Shown here: positions 26,535 through 35,872 of the stretch, one piece after another
How positions within the stretch are numbered: the first letter of the stretch is position 1
How the letters are laid out: each line of letters begins with the position of its first letter
Source: Olsenella_K sp036454645
Lineage (GTDB): Bacteria; Actinomycetota; Coriobacteriia; Coriobacteriales; Atopobiaceae
Direction: 5' to 3'
DNA: 64,000 bases
Assembly (NCBI GenBank): GCA_036454645.1
Contig: JAZHSQ010000006.1
Coordinates: forward strand, 1 to 64,000
The notes under the pieces: generated by a model
Databases searched by the model: none
Told to the model about the DNA's origin: nothing
The model's input: only the letters and a program-made list of their open reading frames with translations
Program-made: the position numbers and the translations under genes

Positions 26535-26773
26535 GACGCCGCCCCTCGCGGCCACCGGCGCGGCCCCCGAGGCCAGCCCTTGTGGCGGGCGCGTGGAGGG
26601 CGTGTGTCGACATTCTGGCGGCTCCGGCCCCGCGCCGGACCCTGCGGCGCGGCCGCTCCCCCTGGCCGATAATGGGTGCCTGCTACTTGCCTGTCCCAGA
26701 CCCGCGCCGCATGCGCGCCGGGTGGGGGCGGGCTCACGTCGCCGCGGCCCGTCCGCGGCAGGAGGGGGTGGCC

Positions 26774-27562
26774 ATGCGCGACGAGCGACCTCGGCACGGG
26801 ACGAGCGGCTACGGGACGGCGGCGCGGGCCGGGCGGCCCTCGGACACGGCGCCGATGCCGGCCGTCCGGCAGGTGCGGCAGGTCGAGCTGCCGCAGGAGC
26901 GCGGCCGCGGGCGCGGCGGGCGCCGCCGGCACGGGGCGGGGCGCGTGGTGGCGCGCGTCCTTCTCGTCGCCCTCCTCGCTCTCGTCGTGGCGGCGGGGGC
27001 GGCCGCCTTCGCCCTCCTTGGCCAGGCGCGCGACGTCGAGTCCCTGGCGCGCGACGCCTCGGCCCAGGGGCAGGCGGCCTACCAGGCCTTCCTCGCGGGC
27101 GACCAGGACGGCTTCGACCGGTCCGCCTCCGCCTTCGCAGGGGACGTCGACCAGGCGTACGCCACGACGCACGGCGCGCTCTGGGACGTCTGCGCCGCCG
27201 TGCCCTACGTCGGCTCGGACGTGCGCAGCGTGCAGCGGATGGCCCAGATCGCGAAGGGCCTGTCGGACGACGGCCTCGCCCCCTTCGTGCGGAGCGTGGA
27301 CGAGGCGGGGCTCTCGGGCCTCGTCTCGGGCGGGGACCTCACGCTCGCGGGGGCGGAGGAGATCGCCGGCCCCGCGCGATCCGCGCTCGACGCGGCGCAG
27401 GCGGCCGTGGACGCGGTCGAGGGGCTGCCGGACGGCGTGACGCCGCCGGTGCGGCAGGCGGTCGCGCAGGCCAAGTCAGCCGCGAGCGAGGCGGGCGCGT
27501 CCCTGGCCTCGCTCGACTCGGAGCTCCGGGGCCTCGAGGCGCAGCTGTCCGCCCTGCGGTAG
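26774..27562 (+). CDS. Membrane-anchored protein, DUF4012-like N-terminal part
   Basis: A 262 aa protein with a basic Arg/Gly-rich cytoplasmic head to about residue 55, one membrane helix at about 57-79, and an extracytoplasmic Ala-rich helical region. The segment V-P-Y-V-G-S-D-V-R-S-V-Q near residue 145 and the following S-D-D-G-L-A-P-F resemble the first part of DUF4012 proteins, which are usually much longer. The last 60 residues look like a coiled coil. The function is unknown. GGAGGGGG precedes the ATG; a -10-like GATAAT occurs about 100 bp upstream. Confidence 0.62.
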   Translation: MRDERPRHGTSGYGTAARAGRPSDTAPMPAVRQVRQVELPQERGRGRGGRRRHGAGRVVARVLLVALLALVVAAGAAAFALLGQARDVESLARDASAQGQAAYQAFLAGDQDGFDRSASAFAGDVDQAYATTHGALWDVCAAVPYVGSDVRSVQRMAQIAKGLSDDGLAPFVRSVDEAGLSGLVSGGDLTLAGAEEIAGPARSALDAAQAAVDAVEGLPDGVTPPVRQAVAQAKSAASEAGASLASLDSELRGLEAQLSALR

Positions 27563-27637
27563 CGCGCCCGGCCTGCGGGCGCCGGGCCCAGGGCGGCTCG
27601 GCGCCGCGGCAGCGCCGGGTCCAGGGCGGCCGGGCCG

Positions 27638-29005
27638 CTAGATCCCCAGGTACTCCCTGATGGAGAGCGGCGGCACGTCGCGGGCGGTGAAGGCGTCCGC
27701 CGGGACCATGCGGACCTCCCAGAGCGTGGCCAGCTCGTCGAGGATGCGGCGCTCGCCGTCATCGGCGAGGCCGGCGCGCGAGATGCGCAGGAGCTTCTCG
27801 ACGAGGTCTGCGGCGGGCCTGCCGTAGACGCTCGCGTTCCAGCCGCTCAGCCTGAGCGCCGTCTTGGCGTGCGCCACGTCGGACTCGCTCACGCGGCCGA
27901 CGAGCTCGCGCGCGGCGGAGAAGGACTCGTCGCTGTAGAAGATTCCCTTGAGGAAGGCCGCGTAGGCGGCGGCGTAGCGCGGGCGCATCGCGTCTGCCTG
28001 GCGCAGCTCGACGTAGCCGCGCAGGCGCACGTCGGGCAGGGCCATGTCGTAGAGGCGGACGATCTCCGAGCCGGAGAGGGCGCGCGAGCGGAGCACGTCC
28101 GCCACGGTCTGGCTGCCGGTCGAGGTGGTGGCGCCCATGGAGTCGGTGAACAGGATCGGCTCGAGCCCCTCGAGCCAGGCCACGTAGGTCTCGAAGGTGA
28201 AGCGGCCGTCGAAGGTGCCGGGGACGACGCCGCAGCGCTTGGGGTCGACCTCCTCCCAGACGAGCGACCTCGTCATCCTTGGGGTGTGGCGCGCGTCCGA
28301 CCCGCGGAAGCTGCGCGTGTTGTCCGTCAGGAACATGGTCAGCGGCGTGAGCGCGACCGCGAGCCGGTAGGTGTCGGCCGCGTCCGCCTCGTCGCCGTAG
28401 TCGAGGGTGACCGCGGTCGAGCACGAGCAGCGCATCGCGTCGCGCGCGTAGCGCCCGGTCTGCGAGAGGAACGCGTTCATGAGGGCGTAGCGCGTCTCGG
28501 GGACGAGCGAGACGTCGAGCGGCCCGGAGACGGTGGGGTTGTAGCCCTCCGCGAGCAGCTCGTAGTCGCGCCCGAGCTCGCACGCGGCGACGTGGACCTG
28601 CCGGTCGAAGGCCTCGATCGCCTCGAGCAGGGGGGCGATGCGCGCGCTGGGCCCCACCGAGCAGGCGAGCTGGGCCCCGGCGCCGACGGAGACGTCCAGG
28701 TCGACGCGCTCGCCCGAGGGGAGGCGGACCCTGCCGGAGAAGCCCACGAGGCAGCCGTCGACCACCTTTGCGCCCTGCCCGTCGAAGAACTGCCTCATGT
28801 GCTCGAGGAGCTCGCGCACGCCGCCCTCGCCCTCGTAGCCGACGGTGTGCGCGGCGCGCCGGTTGTAGACGAAGCGCTCGAGCGTGAGGCCGACGGTGCG
28901 GCGCCCGTCCCCGTGGGTCCCGAAGCGCTCGCCGCCCATGAGGACGGAGAGCATCTCCCCGTGGTTGCGGACGTAGGTGTCGTGGTTCGTCTCGGCGTCG
29001 GGCAT
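27638..29005 (-). CDS. Glutamate-cysteine ligase family 2 (GCS2) protein
   Basis: A 455 aa protein of the GCS2/plant-like glutamate-cysteine ligase superfamily, which joins glutamate to an amine such as cysteine using ATP. Visible features are the N-terminal G-G-E-R-F-G-T-H-G, G-Y-N-P and M-N-A-F-L-S, M-R-C-S-C-S-T-A-V in the central sheet, and R-S-F-R-G-S-D near the active site. No glutathione synthetase lies nearby, so the product may be gamma-glutamylcysteine or a different amide. The ATG follows GAGGAAGG. Confidence 0.78.
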   Translation of the reverse strand: MPDAETNHDTYVRNHGEMLSVLMGGERFGTHGDGRRTVGLTLERFVYNRRAAHTVGYEGEGGVRELLEHMRQFFDGQGAKVVDGCLVGFSGRVRLPSGERVDLDVSVGAGAQLACSVGPSARIAPLLEAIEAFDRQVHVAACELGRDYELLAEGYNPTVSGPLDVSLVPETRYALMNAFLSQTGRYARDAMRCSCSTAVTLDYGDEADAADTYRLAVALTPLTMFLTDNTRSFRGSDARHTPRMTRSLVWEEVDPKRCGVVPGTFDGRFTFETYVAWLEGLEPILFTDSMGATTSTGSQTVADVLRSRALSGSEIVRLYDMALPDVRLRGYVELRQADAMRPRYAAAYAAFLKGIFYSDESFSAARELVGRVSESDVAHAKTALRLSGWNASVYGRPAADLVEKLLRISRAGLADDGERRILDELATLWEVRMVPADAFTARDVPPLSIREYLGI

Positions 29006-29111
29006 GTGCGTGGCCTTCCTCGCTGGTTGCGTGCGTGCGGCCGCACGGGGCGCCCGGCCGCCCCTCGCGGGCGCGGCGGCGGGTGGTGTCCCGGCTTGGC
29101 CATGGCCTATT

Positions 29112-30761
29112 CTAGCAGCCCCTCCCCGCGTCCCCGCGCGGGCGCCCGGCGCCGCCGCAGCGCATGCAGGCGTCGCAGGCCGAGGGCGCCGCGGCGAGCC
29201 CGCCGAGCGCGGTCTCGCGCAGCGAGGAGGGCAGCGCCGCGCCGACGGACTTGAGCGCCGCCGCGACCTCGTCGAACGGCAGCGGGTTGAGGACGCCCGA
29301 CAGGGCGAGCTGCGCCGCGCTGACGGCGTTGGCCACGCCGATGGCGTTGCGGTTCTGGCAGGGGTACTCCACGAGCCCGCGCACCGGGTCGCAGACGAGC
29401 CCGAGCAGGTTGCCGATCGCGGTGGAGGCTGCGTCGAAGGCGAGCTCGGCCGTGCCGCCGAGCAGCTCGACCAGGGCGGCGGCGGCCATCGCGGAGGCCG
29501 AGCCCACCTCGGCCTGGCAGCCTCCCTCGGCGCCCGAGACGGAGGCGTTGTGCGCGAGGAGCGCGCCCACGGCGCTGGCGCACCACAGGGCGTCCATGAC
29601 CTGCTCGTCCGTCGCGCCCACGGCCTCGGCGACGGAGAGGACGCAGCCGGGCACGACGCCCGCCGACCCCGCCGTGGGGGCCGCCACGATCACGCCCATC
29701 GTCGCGGAGCGCTCGAGGACCGCCATGGCGTAGGCGACGGCGCGGGTGAGCGTCTCGCCCATGAGGGGGCCCGCGAGCGCGCCCGCGGCGTCGCGGACGG
29801 AGCGGGCCTGGCCGCCGATGAGGCCGCCGAGCGAGGGATGTGGGCTCTCGAGGGGTGCGCTGGTCTCGTCGCGCATGGCCTCGAGCACGCGCCTCATACC
29901 GGCGTCGGCCGCCTCGGCGCCCTGGAGCTCGGCCTCGCGCGCGCGCATGAGCCGGCCGATGGCGGCCGGGCCGCGGCCCGCGCCGCGCCCGGGCCGCGCG
30001 TCCCCCTCGCCCAGCGCCTCGGCTGCGCGCAGGAGCTCCGCGCCCGTCTCGAAGCCGTGGGCGAGCGCCGTCTCGGCGGGGACGGGCGAGGTGCCGGGGA
30101 TCTCTATCTTGGCGGCGAAGCGGACGTGGCCGAGGGAGCGCGCCTCGGAGACGAGCTCGTCGGTGACGGCCTCGTCTGACTCGATGATCGTGTAGGCGGT
30201 GCCGCCGCGGCTCTCGCGGTAGTTGCTCAGGGTGGCGATGTTGACGCGGGCCGCCGAGACGACGCGGGTGAGCTCGGCGAGGACGCCGGCCGCGTCGTCG
30301 TGCACGACGAAGAGGGTGGGGTAGTCGCCCGTGACCTCGACCGCCACGCCGTTTATCTCCGAGAGGCGCACGCGCCCGCCGCCGAGCGACTCGCCGGTCA
30401 CCACGCAGGTGCCGCCCGTCCCCTCCATCGTGATGACCACGGTGTTGGGGTGGCGGCGCGCGTCCTCGCCGCGCTCCACGAAGTCGAAGGCGAGCCCGGC
30501 CTCGCGCGCCAGCGCGAAGGAGTCCCTCACGCGGGTGTCGTCCGGGGCGAGCCCGAGCATGCCCGCCACCAGGGCACGGTCGGTGCCGTGGCCCCGGTAG
30601 GTGCGCGAGAAGGAGTTGTAGAGCTCGAAGGTCACGTGCGAGAGGCTGCCGGGCGCGAGCTCGCGGGCCACGAGCGCGATCCTCAGCGCGCCCGCGGTGT
30701 GGGAGCTGGAGGGCCCGACCATCACGGGGCCGAGGATCTCGAACGCGCTCGTGGTCATCAT
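29112..30761 (-). CDS. sdaA: L-serine dehydratase, single-chain iron-sulphur type
   Basis: Converts L-serine to pyruvate and ammonia using a 4Fe-4S cluster. The 549 aa chain fuses the beta domain (G-P-S-S-S-H-T-A-G near residue 16), an ACT-like domain at about 150-220 (V-V-H-D-D-A-A-G-V-L), and the alpha domain from about 265. Cluster Cys are in E-G-G-C-Q-A-E-V-G, V-C-D-P-V-R-G-L-V and E-Y-P-C-Q-N-R-N, as in SdaA. The C-terminal C-D-A-C-M-R-C is extra. The gene starts four bases after the gltX stop, so the two are probably co-transcribed. Confidence 0.9.
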   Translation of the reverse strand: MMTTSAFEILGPVMVGPSSSHTAGALRIALVARELAPGSLSHVTFELYNSFSRTYRGHGTDRALVAGMLGLAPDDTRVRDSFALAREAGLAFDFVERGEDARRHPNTVVITMEGTGGTCVVTGESLGGGRVRLSEINGVAVEVTGDYPTLFVVHDDAAGVLAELTRVVSAARVNIATLSNYRESRGGTAYTIIESDEAVTDELVSEARSLGHVRFAAKIEIPGTSPVPAETALAHGFETGAELLRAAEALGEGDARPGRGAGRGPAAIGRLMRAREAELQGAEAADAGMRRVLEAMRDETSAPLESPHPSLGGLIGGQARSVRDAAGALAGPLMGETLTRAVAYAMAVLERSATMGVIVAAPTAGSAGVVPGCVLSVAEAVGATDEQVMDALWCASAVGALLAHNASVSGAEGGCQAEVGSASAMAAAALVELLGGTAELAFDAASTAIGNLLGLVCDPVRGLVEYPCQNRNAIGVANAVSAAQLALSGVLNPLPFDEVAAALKSVGAALPSSLRETALGGLAAAPSACDACMRCGGAGRPRGDAGRGC

Positions 30762-30764
30762 GGG

Positions 30765-32267
30765 CTAGGCCTCCGGCGCCTGGGCGAGCGGCAGCGCGCG
30801 CGCGATCCTCGCGAGCGCCGTTTCGCGGCCGAGCAGCTCGATCGACTCGCCGAGCGGGGGCGAGACCTGGTTGCCGCACTCGGCGACGCGCAGCGCCCCG
30901 TAGAACTTGCGCTTGTTGGTGCCGAGCCGCTCGGGCAGGGGCTCGAGGGCGGCGTCGATCGCCCCGTGCTCCCACTGCCCGAGGGAGGCGAGCGCCTCGC
31001 GGGCGGCCTCGAGGGCCTCGGCGGCGCCCTCCTTGGCGAGGTTCTTGCGCACGCTCTTCTCGTCGAGGGTGACCTCGTCGCCCTCGTAGAGGAAGCGGGC
31101 CTTCTCGACCACGTCGTGGGTGAGGGTGGTGCGCGGCTTGAGGACGCTCGCGAGCAGGAGGTACCAGGACTTGCGGTGCGCGGGGTCGGCCTCGCGCTCG
31201 AGGCCCGCCTCCACCAGCTCGGGCATGAGGACCTCGAAGACGAACTCCTCGTCGCTCATGGCCTGCACGTAGTGCTGCTGGATCCAGTCGAGCTTCTTGG
31301 TGTCGAAGGTCGCCGGGTTCTTGGAGACGTGGTCGAGCGAGAAGGAGCTGGCGAGCACGTCGCGCGGGACGATCGTGGTGTCGCCGTCGAGCGCCCAGCC
31401 GAGGAGGGCCAGGTAGTTGACGAAGGCGTCGGAGAGGTAGCCCGCGTCGCGGTACTCCTCCACGGAGGTGGCGCCGTGGCGCTTGGAGAGCTTCTTGCCG
31501 TCCGGGCCCAGGATCATGGAGATGTGCGCGAAGGTCGGCACCGGCGCGCCGAGCGCCTCGTAGACCATGATCTGGCGCGGCGTGTTGGACAGGTGGTCGT
31601 CGCCGCGGATGACGTGGGTGATGCCCATCATCGCGTCGTCCACGACCGTCGCGAAGTTGTACGTGGGCGTGCCGTCGGAGCGGAAGATGATGAAGTCGTC
31701 GAGGTCCTTGGCGTCGAAGCGCACGTCGCCGTGGACGGCGTCGTGCACGAGGACGTCGCCGCGGTCCAGGGGCACCTTGATGCGCAGCGTGTAGGGCTCG
31801 CCGGCCTCGACGCGCCGGCGCGCCTCGGCGGGGTCGATGTCGCGGCAGGTGCGCTGGTAGCCCTGGAAGGGGTCGTGGCGCTCCTGCGCGGCCCGCTTGT
31901 CCTCCGCGAGCTTTTCGGGCGTGCAGAAGCAGGGGTAGGCCTTGCCCTCCTCCCACAGGCGCTCGGCCGCCTCGCGGTAGATGGAGAGCCGGTCGGTCTG
32001 CTTGTAGGGGCCGAAGTCGCCGCCCACGAGCGGGCCCTCGTCCCAGTCGAGCCCCAGCCAGCGCATGGCGCGCAGGATGACCTGGGTGTTCTCCTCCGTC
32101 GAGCGGGTGGGGTCCGTATCGTCGATGCGCAGGATGAAGGTCCCGTGGTTGGCGCGGGCGAACGCCCAGTTGTATATGGCCGTGCGGGCGCCTCCCACGT
32201 GGAGCTTGCCGGTGGGGGAGGGCGCGAAGCGCACGCGGACGGGTCTGGTGCTGTCAGAAGAGCTCAC
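30765..32267 (-). CDS. gltX: Glutamate--tRNA ligase
   Basis: Charges tRNA-Glu. The 500 aa protein has the class I motifs P-S-P-T-G-K-L-H-V-G-G (HIGH-type, near residue 14) and K-K-L-S-K-R-H-G (KMSKS-type, near residue 246), with W-x-G-x-D-E-like L-G-L-D-W-D-E-G between. The GTG at 32267 is preferred, since it starts just before the conserved V-R-V-R-F-A-P-S-P and follows GAGAGG. It is the first gene of a unit with sdaA. A candidate -10 TATACT lies about 100 bp upstream. Confidence 0.95.
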   Translation of the reverse strand: MSSSDSTRPVRVRFAPSPTGKLHVGGARTAIYNWAFARANHGTFILRIDDTDPTRSTEENTQVILRAMRWLGLDWDEGPLVGGDFGPYKQTDRLSIYREAAERLWEEGKAYPCFCTPEKLAEDKRAAQERHDPFQGYQRTCRDIDPAEARRRVEAGEPYTLRIKVPLDRGDVLVHDAVHGDVRFDAKDLDDFIIFRSDGTPTYNFATVVDDAMMGITHVIRGDDHLSNTPRQIMVYEALGAPVPTFAHISMILGPDGKKLSKRHGATSVEEYRDAGYLSDAFVNYLALLGWALDGDTTIVPRDVLASSFSLDHVSKNPATFDTKKLDWIQQHYVQAMSDEEFVFEVLMPELVEAGLEREADPAHRKSWYLLLASVLKPRTTLTHDVVEKARFLYEGDEVTLDEKSVRKNLAKEGAAEALEAAREALASLGQWEHGAIDAALEPLPERLGTNKRKFYGALRVAECGNQVSPPLGESIELLGRETALARIARALPLAQAPEA

Positions 32268-32366
32268 GGTAAGGCCTCTCGACTCTGTTGTTCCCTGCCG
32301 GGCGCGGTGCCGCCCGGCGTCGTCGCGCGGGACGGGCGACGTTTCCGGCCCGTTTCCGCTCGTACG

Positions 32367-32372
32367 AGTATA
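32367..32372 (-). promoter_or_regulatory. Candidate -10 element for gltX-sdaA
   Basis: TATACT on the minus strand, about 100 bp before the gltX start. No clear -35 was found. Confidence 0.35.
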
Positions 32373-32452
32373 GCCGCTCGGGGCTCGCGCCACCCGCCGT
32401 CTTTGCCGCCTGCGCCCGATAGGGGTTCATTTGTGTAAAAAAGTGTCTTCTG

Positions 32453-32470
32453 ACGTGAAAATTTTGGTAC
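32453..32470 (+). promoter_or_regulatory. AT-rich motif ACGTGAAA...GTAC, upstream copy
   Basis: ACGTGAAA-ATTTTG-GTAC lies in an AT-rich island about 100 bp before the putative metallopeptidase gene. A very similar sequence occurs at 33397-33416 before the GH127 gene. It may be a shared operator or promoter element; no known motif was recognised. Confidence 0.35.
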
Positions 32471-32565
32471 CTACTACGCATCCGCCCGGCGGTGCCCGGG
32501 GCCTCGGATGGGGCGGCGGCGCGGCCGGGCCGGGAGGGACCCAATCGAGTGGATGGGAGAACGGC

Positions 32566-33225
32566 ATGGGTGTGGATTCCTGCGGCTGCGCGCGTCCCGA
32601 GCTCGTGGAGCGCGGCTGCGAGATCGCGGTGTACGGCCTCAAGTACGACGCCTACGACGTCCCCGAGCACCGCATGGGCTACTGGCTCGCCACCCGCCAC
32701 GTGGCCGGCTACGGCGGCGACGCGGACGTGGCGACCACGTCGATCTCCGAGGCCAACCTGATTCGCCTCAGGTCGGGGCGCTACGCGACCTCCTACCCCC
32801 ACGAGATGGTGCTCGTGCACGAGTTCGGCCACGCCGTGCACCTCGTGGGCATCAACTTCCTGGAGGACCAGACCCTCGCCGAGCAGGTGCGCGCCACCTA
32901 CCGGCACGCCCTCGACAAGGGCCTCTGGCACGACTCCTACGCGATCTCCAACTACGAGGAGTACTTCGCGACGCTCTCCACGATCTGGTTCGACGCGATG
33001 CAGGAGGGCGTGGACGGCAGGTGGGACGGCATCCGCGGGCCGGTCAACACGCGCGAGGAGCTCGCCGAGTACGATCCCGTGGGCTACGAGCTCATGGCCG
33101 CCGTCTACCCCGCCAAGTCCCTGCCGCGCCCGTGGCGCTGGAACCAGGACAACTACGACATAGACGGCAGCCCGCGCAACTACGACCTCGACACCAAGTT
33201 CGACTGGGACTTCATCGGCAAGTAG
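32566..33225 (+). CDS. Putative zinc metallopeptidase (HExxH, gluzincin-like)
   Basis: A 219 aa protein with a single zinc-protease motif L-V-H-E-F-G-H-A-V-H near residue 86, followed about 45 residues later by S-N-Y-E-E-Y-F-A, which resembles the third-ligand helix of gluzincins. There is no signal peptide, so it is probably cytoplasmic. No named family was recognised. The C-terminal P-W-R-W-N-Q-D-N-Y-D-I-D region is aromatic-rich. The ATG follows GGGAGA. It may act with the peptide transporters and Xaa-Pro peptidase downstream; substrate and activity are inference. Confidence 0.65.
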   Translation: MGVDSCGCARPELVERGCEIAVYGLKYDAYDVPEHRMGYWLATRHVAGYGGDADVATTSISEANLIRLRSGRYATSYPHEMVLVHEFGHAVHLVGINFLEDQTLAEQVRATYRHALDKGLWHDSYAISNYEEYFATLSTIWFDAMQEGVDGRWDGIRGPVNTREELAEYDPVGYELMAAVYPAKSLPRPWRWNQDNYDIDGSPRNYDLDTKFDWDFIGK

Positions 33226-33396
33226 CCGCCGGAGAAGGACGTCTCGCCCGGAGGGGGACGTCCGGACCGGCCGCTCGGACACGGCCCGGCCCGGCACCCC
33301 TCCGGCGCCGGCGCCGCCCGCGGGCCCATACGGCCCGCGGGCGGTCGGGCGTGGCAGGTTTCGCACACGGCTTCGTCACGCGTGTAGAATTCATCC

Positions 33397-33416
33397 ACGT
33401 GAAAGAAATTTCGTAC
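33397..33416 (+). promoter_or_regulatory. AT-rich motif ACGTGAAA...GTAC, copy before GH127
   Basis: ACGTGAAA-GAAATTTC-GTAC about 60 bp before the GH127 start, related to the copy at 32453-32470. The sequence around it is the only AT-rich part of the 251 bp gap and could hold the promoter (TACAAA at about 33414). Confidence 0.35.
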
Positions 33417-33476
33417 AAATGAATTGCGGCAGGTCCCGCGGGGTCGCGGGGGCCGCCCCGAGCGGAGGGAGCGCAC

Positions 33477-35745
33477 ATGGCAAGCGCCGCTGAGCTCGAC
33501 GCCGAGCAGCTCTACATCGCGAACCTCAACACCGTGGAGTTCGACCTCGACCTCCCGACGAGGGGCGCCAACGGGTCGAGCATCTCCTGGGCCTCGGACA
33601 ACGAGCGCTTCGTGCGCCCGGACGGCACGGTCACCCAGCCCAGGTACGGCATGGGTCCGCGCGACGTGCGCCTCACCGCCACGTTCTCCTGCCCGGAGGG
33701 CGCGGTGAGCCGGACCTACCAGGTCCCCGTGCTGGAGGCCAAGAACGACATAGTGGTCGAGCGCGTCCACGAGGCGCACGCGCGCGCCGAGATCGGCAGG
33801 CCCTGCTGGCTGCCGGCCTACGTGATCGTCGACACCGCCGACGGGCGCTGCGTCTCCCACCCCGTCGAGTGGGACGGCGGGCTCGAGCAGACCTTCGGCG
33901 AGCTGGGGGAGAGGCGCGTCTCCGGGCACGTGGCGGGCACGTCCTACCCGGCCGAGGCCACGGTCGAGGTGCTGCCCCGCCTGGAGCCCGAGCTTGCGCC
34001 CACCGGGCGCGCGGTCGAGCCCTTCGCGCCCGGCGCCGCCCGCCTCGACGCGGGCTCCGAGGCCTTCGACCAGCAGCAGCGCAGCCTCTCCTTCCTCCTT
34101 TCGGTCGACGACGACCAGATGCTCTACAACTTCCGCGCGACCGCGGGGCTGGACACGCTCGGCGCCCCGCAGATGGTGGGCTGGGACGCGCCCGGGTGCC
34201 TGCTCAGGGGCCACACGACCGGCCACTACCTCTCCGCGCTCGCCCGCTGCCACTGCGCCACGGGCGACGCGCGCGTCCGCGAGAAGGCCGCCTACCTCGT
34301 GTCCTCGCTCGCCGCGTGCCAGCGCGCCCTCGCGCGCGTCCCCGGCGTCCACGAGGGCTACCTCATGGGCTTCCCGGAGGAGCAGTTCGACCGGCTCGAG
34401 CGCTACGTGCGCTACCCGGAGGTCTGGGCGCCCTACTACACCTTCCACAAGGTCCTCGCGGGCCTCCTCGACTGCTACGACGCCTTCGGCGACGCCCTCG
34501 CGCTCGAGGTCGCGGAGGGCATGGGCTCCTGGGCGCACGCGAGGCTCTCGCGCCTCTCGCACCAGGAGCTCACCACCATGTGGGGCATCTACATCGCCGG
34601 CGAGTTCGGCGGCATGAACGACGCCCTGGCCAGGCTCTACGAGCGCACCGGCAGGCGCGAGTTCCTCGACGCCGCGCGCATGTTCGACAAAGACAAGCTC
34701 TTCGTGCCCATGGAGCAGGGCGTGGACACCCTGGAGGACGTCCACGCCAACCAGCACATCCCCCAGGTGATCGGCGCGCTGCGCCTCTTCGAGGACACCG
34801 GCGAGAGGCGCTACCTCGACGTAGCGCGCAACTTCTGGGACATCGTCGTGGGGGCCCACGTCTACGCGATCGGCGGGACGGGCGAGTCGGAGATGTGGCA
34901 CCACCCCGGCCGCGTGGCCCGCCAGCTCTCCGAGCACACGGCCGAGTCGTGCTGCTCCTACAACATGGTCAAGCTCACGCGCGGCCTCTACTGCCACGAG
35001 CGGCGCCCGGAGATGCTCGACTACTACGAGCGCACGATGCTCAACCACGTGCTCGCCTCGGGCGACAAGCACGCGCGGGGCGCGCACCTACTTCATGCCG
35101 CTCGCGCCGGGCTTCCACAAGGAGTTCGACGACGAGAACTCCTGCTGCCACGGCACCGGCCTCGAGGACGACTTCATGTACGCCGACGGCGTCTACTACC
35201 ACACGGACGACGAGCTCGAGGTCGCCCTGTTCATGCCCTCGCACGTCGAGTGGGAGGAGCGCGGCGTCGCGGTGTGGCAGCAGGTCGAGCAGGACCGGCG
35301 GGGCCTCAGGGTCACCGTCCGCTTCGCGGGCGCGGACTCCCGCTTCCGCGTGCGCGTGCGCAGGCCCCTGTGGTCCGCGCCGGAGGGGCTCCTCCTCGAC
35401 GGCGAGCCGTACGAGGCGGAGACCTCGGCCGACGGGCGCTGGCTCGAGCTCGAGCGGACCTGGCACGACGGCGACTCCCTCGAGCTCTCCCTGCCCTGCT
35501 CGCCGAGGCTCGAGCCCGCGCCGGACGACCCCGACAAGGTCGTCGCCTGCTGGGGACCCTACGTCCTGGCCTTCCTCACGCCCTCGGCGGACTTCCTCAG
35601 GCTCGGCTCCGAGGGGCGAGCGCTCGGAGAGGTCCTCGTGCAGGACGGCGACGGCCCGAGCTTCCGCGTCGCGGGCACGGGCGTCCGGGCGCGGCCGCTC
35701 TGCATGCTCGAGGGCGAGGACTACCAGGTCTACGTCCGCCGCTAG
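33477..35745 (+). pseudogene. GH127 beta-L-arabinofuranosidase, interrupted by a frameshift
   Basis: The intact protein would be about 755 aa of the GH127 (DUF1680) family, zinc-thiolate retaining beta-L-arabinofuranosidases. Residues 10-80 resemble a degenerate bacterial Ig-like domain (I-S-W-A-S-D-N-E-R); the (alpha/alpha)6 barrel begins near residue 195. The barrel motif T-A-E-S-C-C-S-Y-N-M (near residue 487) lies before the break, and N-S-C-C-H-G-T-G-L-E lies after it. The frame changes by one base between about 35075 and 35095; removing one C near 35089 restores H-A-R-G-A-T-Y-F-M-P-L-A-P. This splits the catalytic Cys set. It may be a sequencing error, since both halves look otherwise sound. 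No signal peptide. Confidence 0.85.
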
Positions 35746-35872
35746 CGGCCCGGCCGCACGGCCGCGCCGGCGCCCGGGCCCGTCCGGGCGCGCGGCCCTC
35801 CAGGCTCTACCATCGCCACGTCACGTCGCGATGTCGGTGTTCTCCAGCCATCTCTAGTGAAAGGGGAGACGG

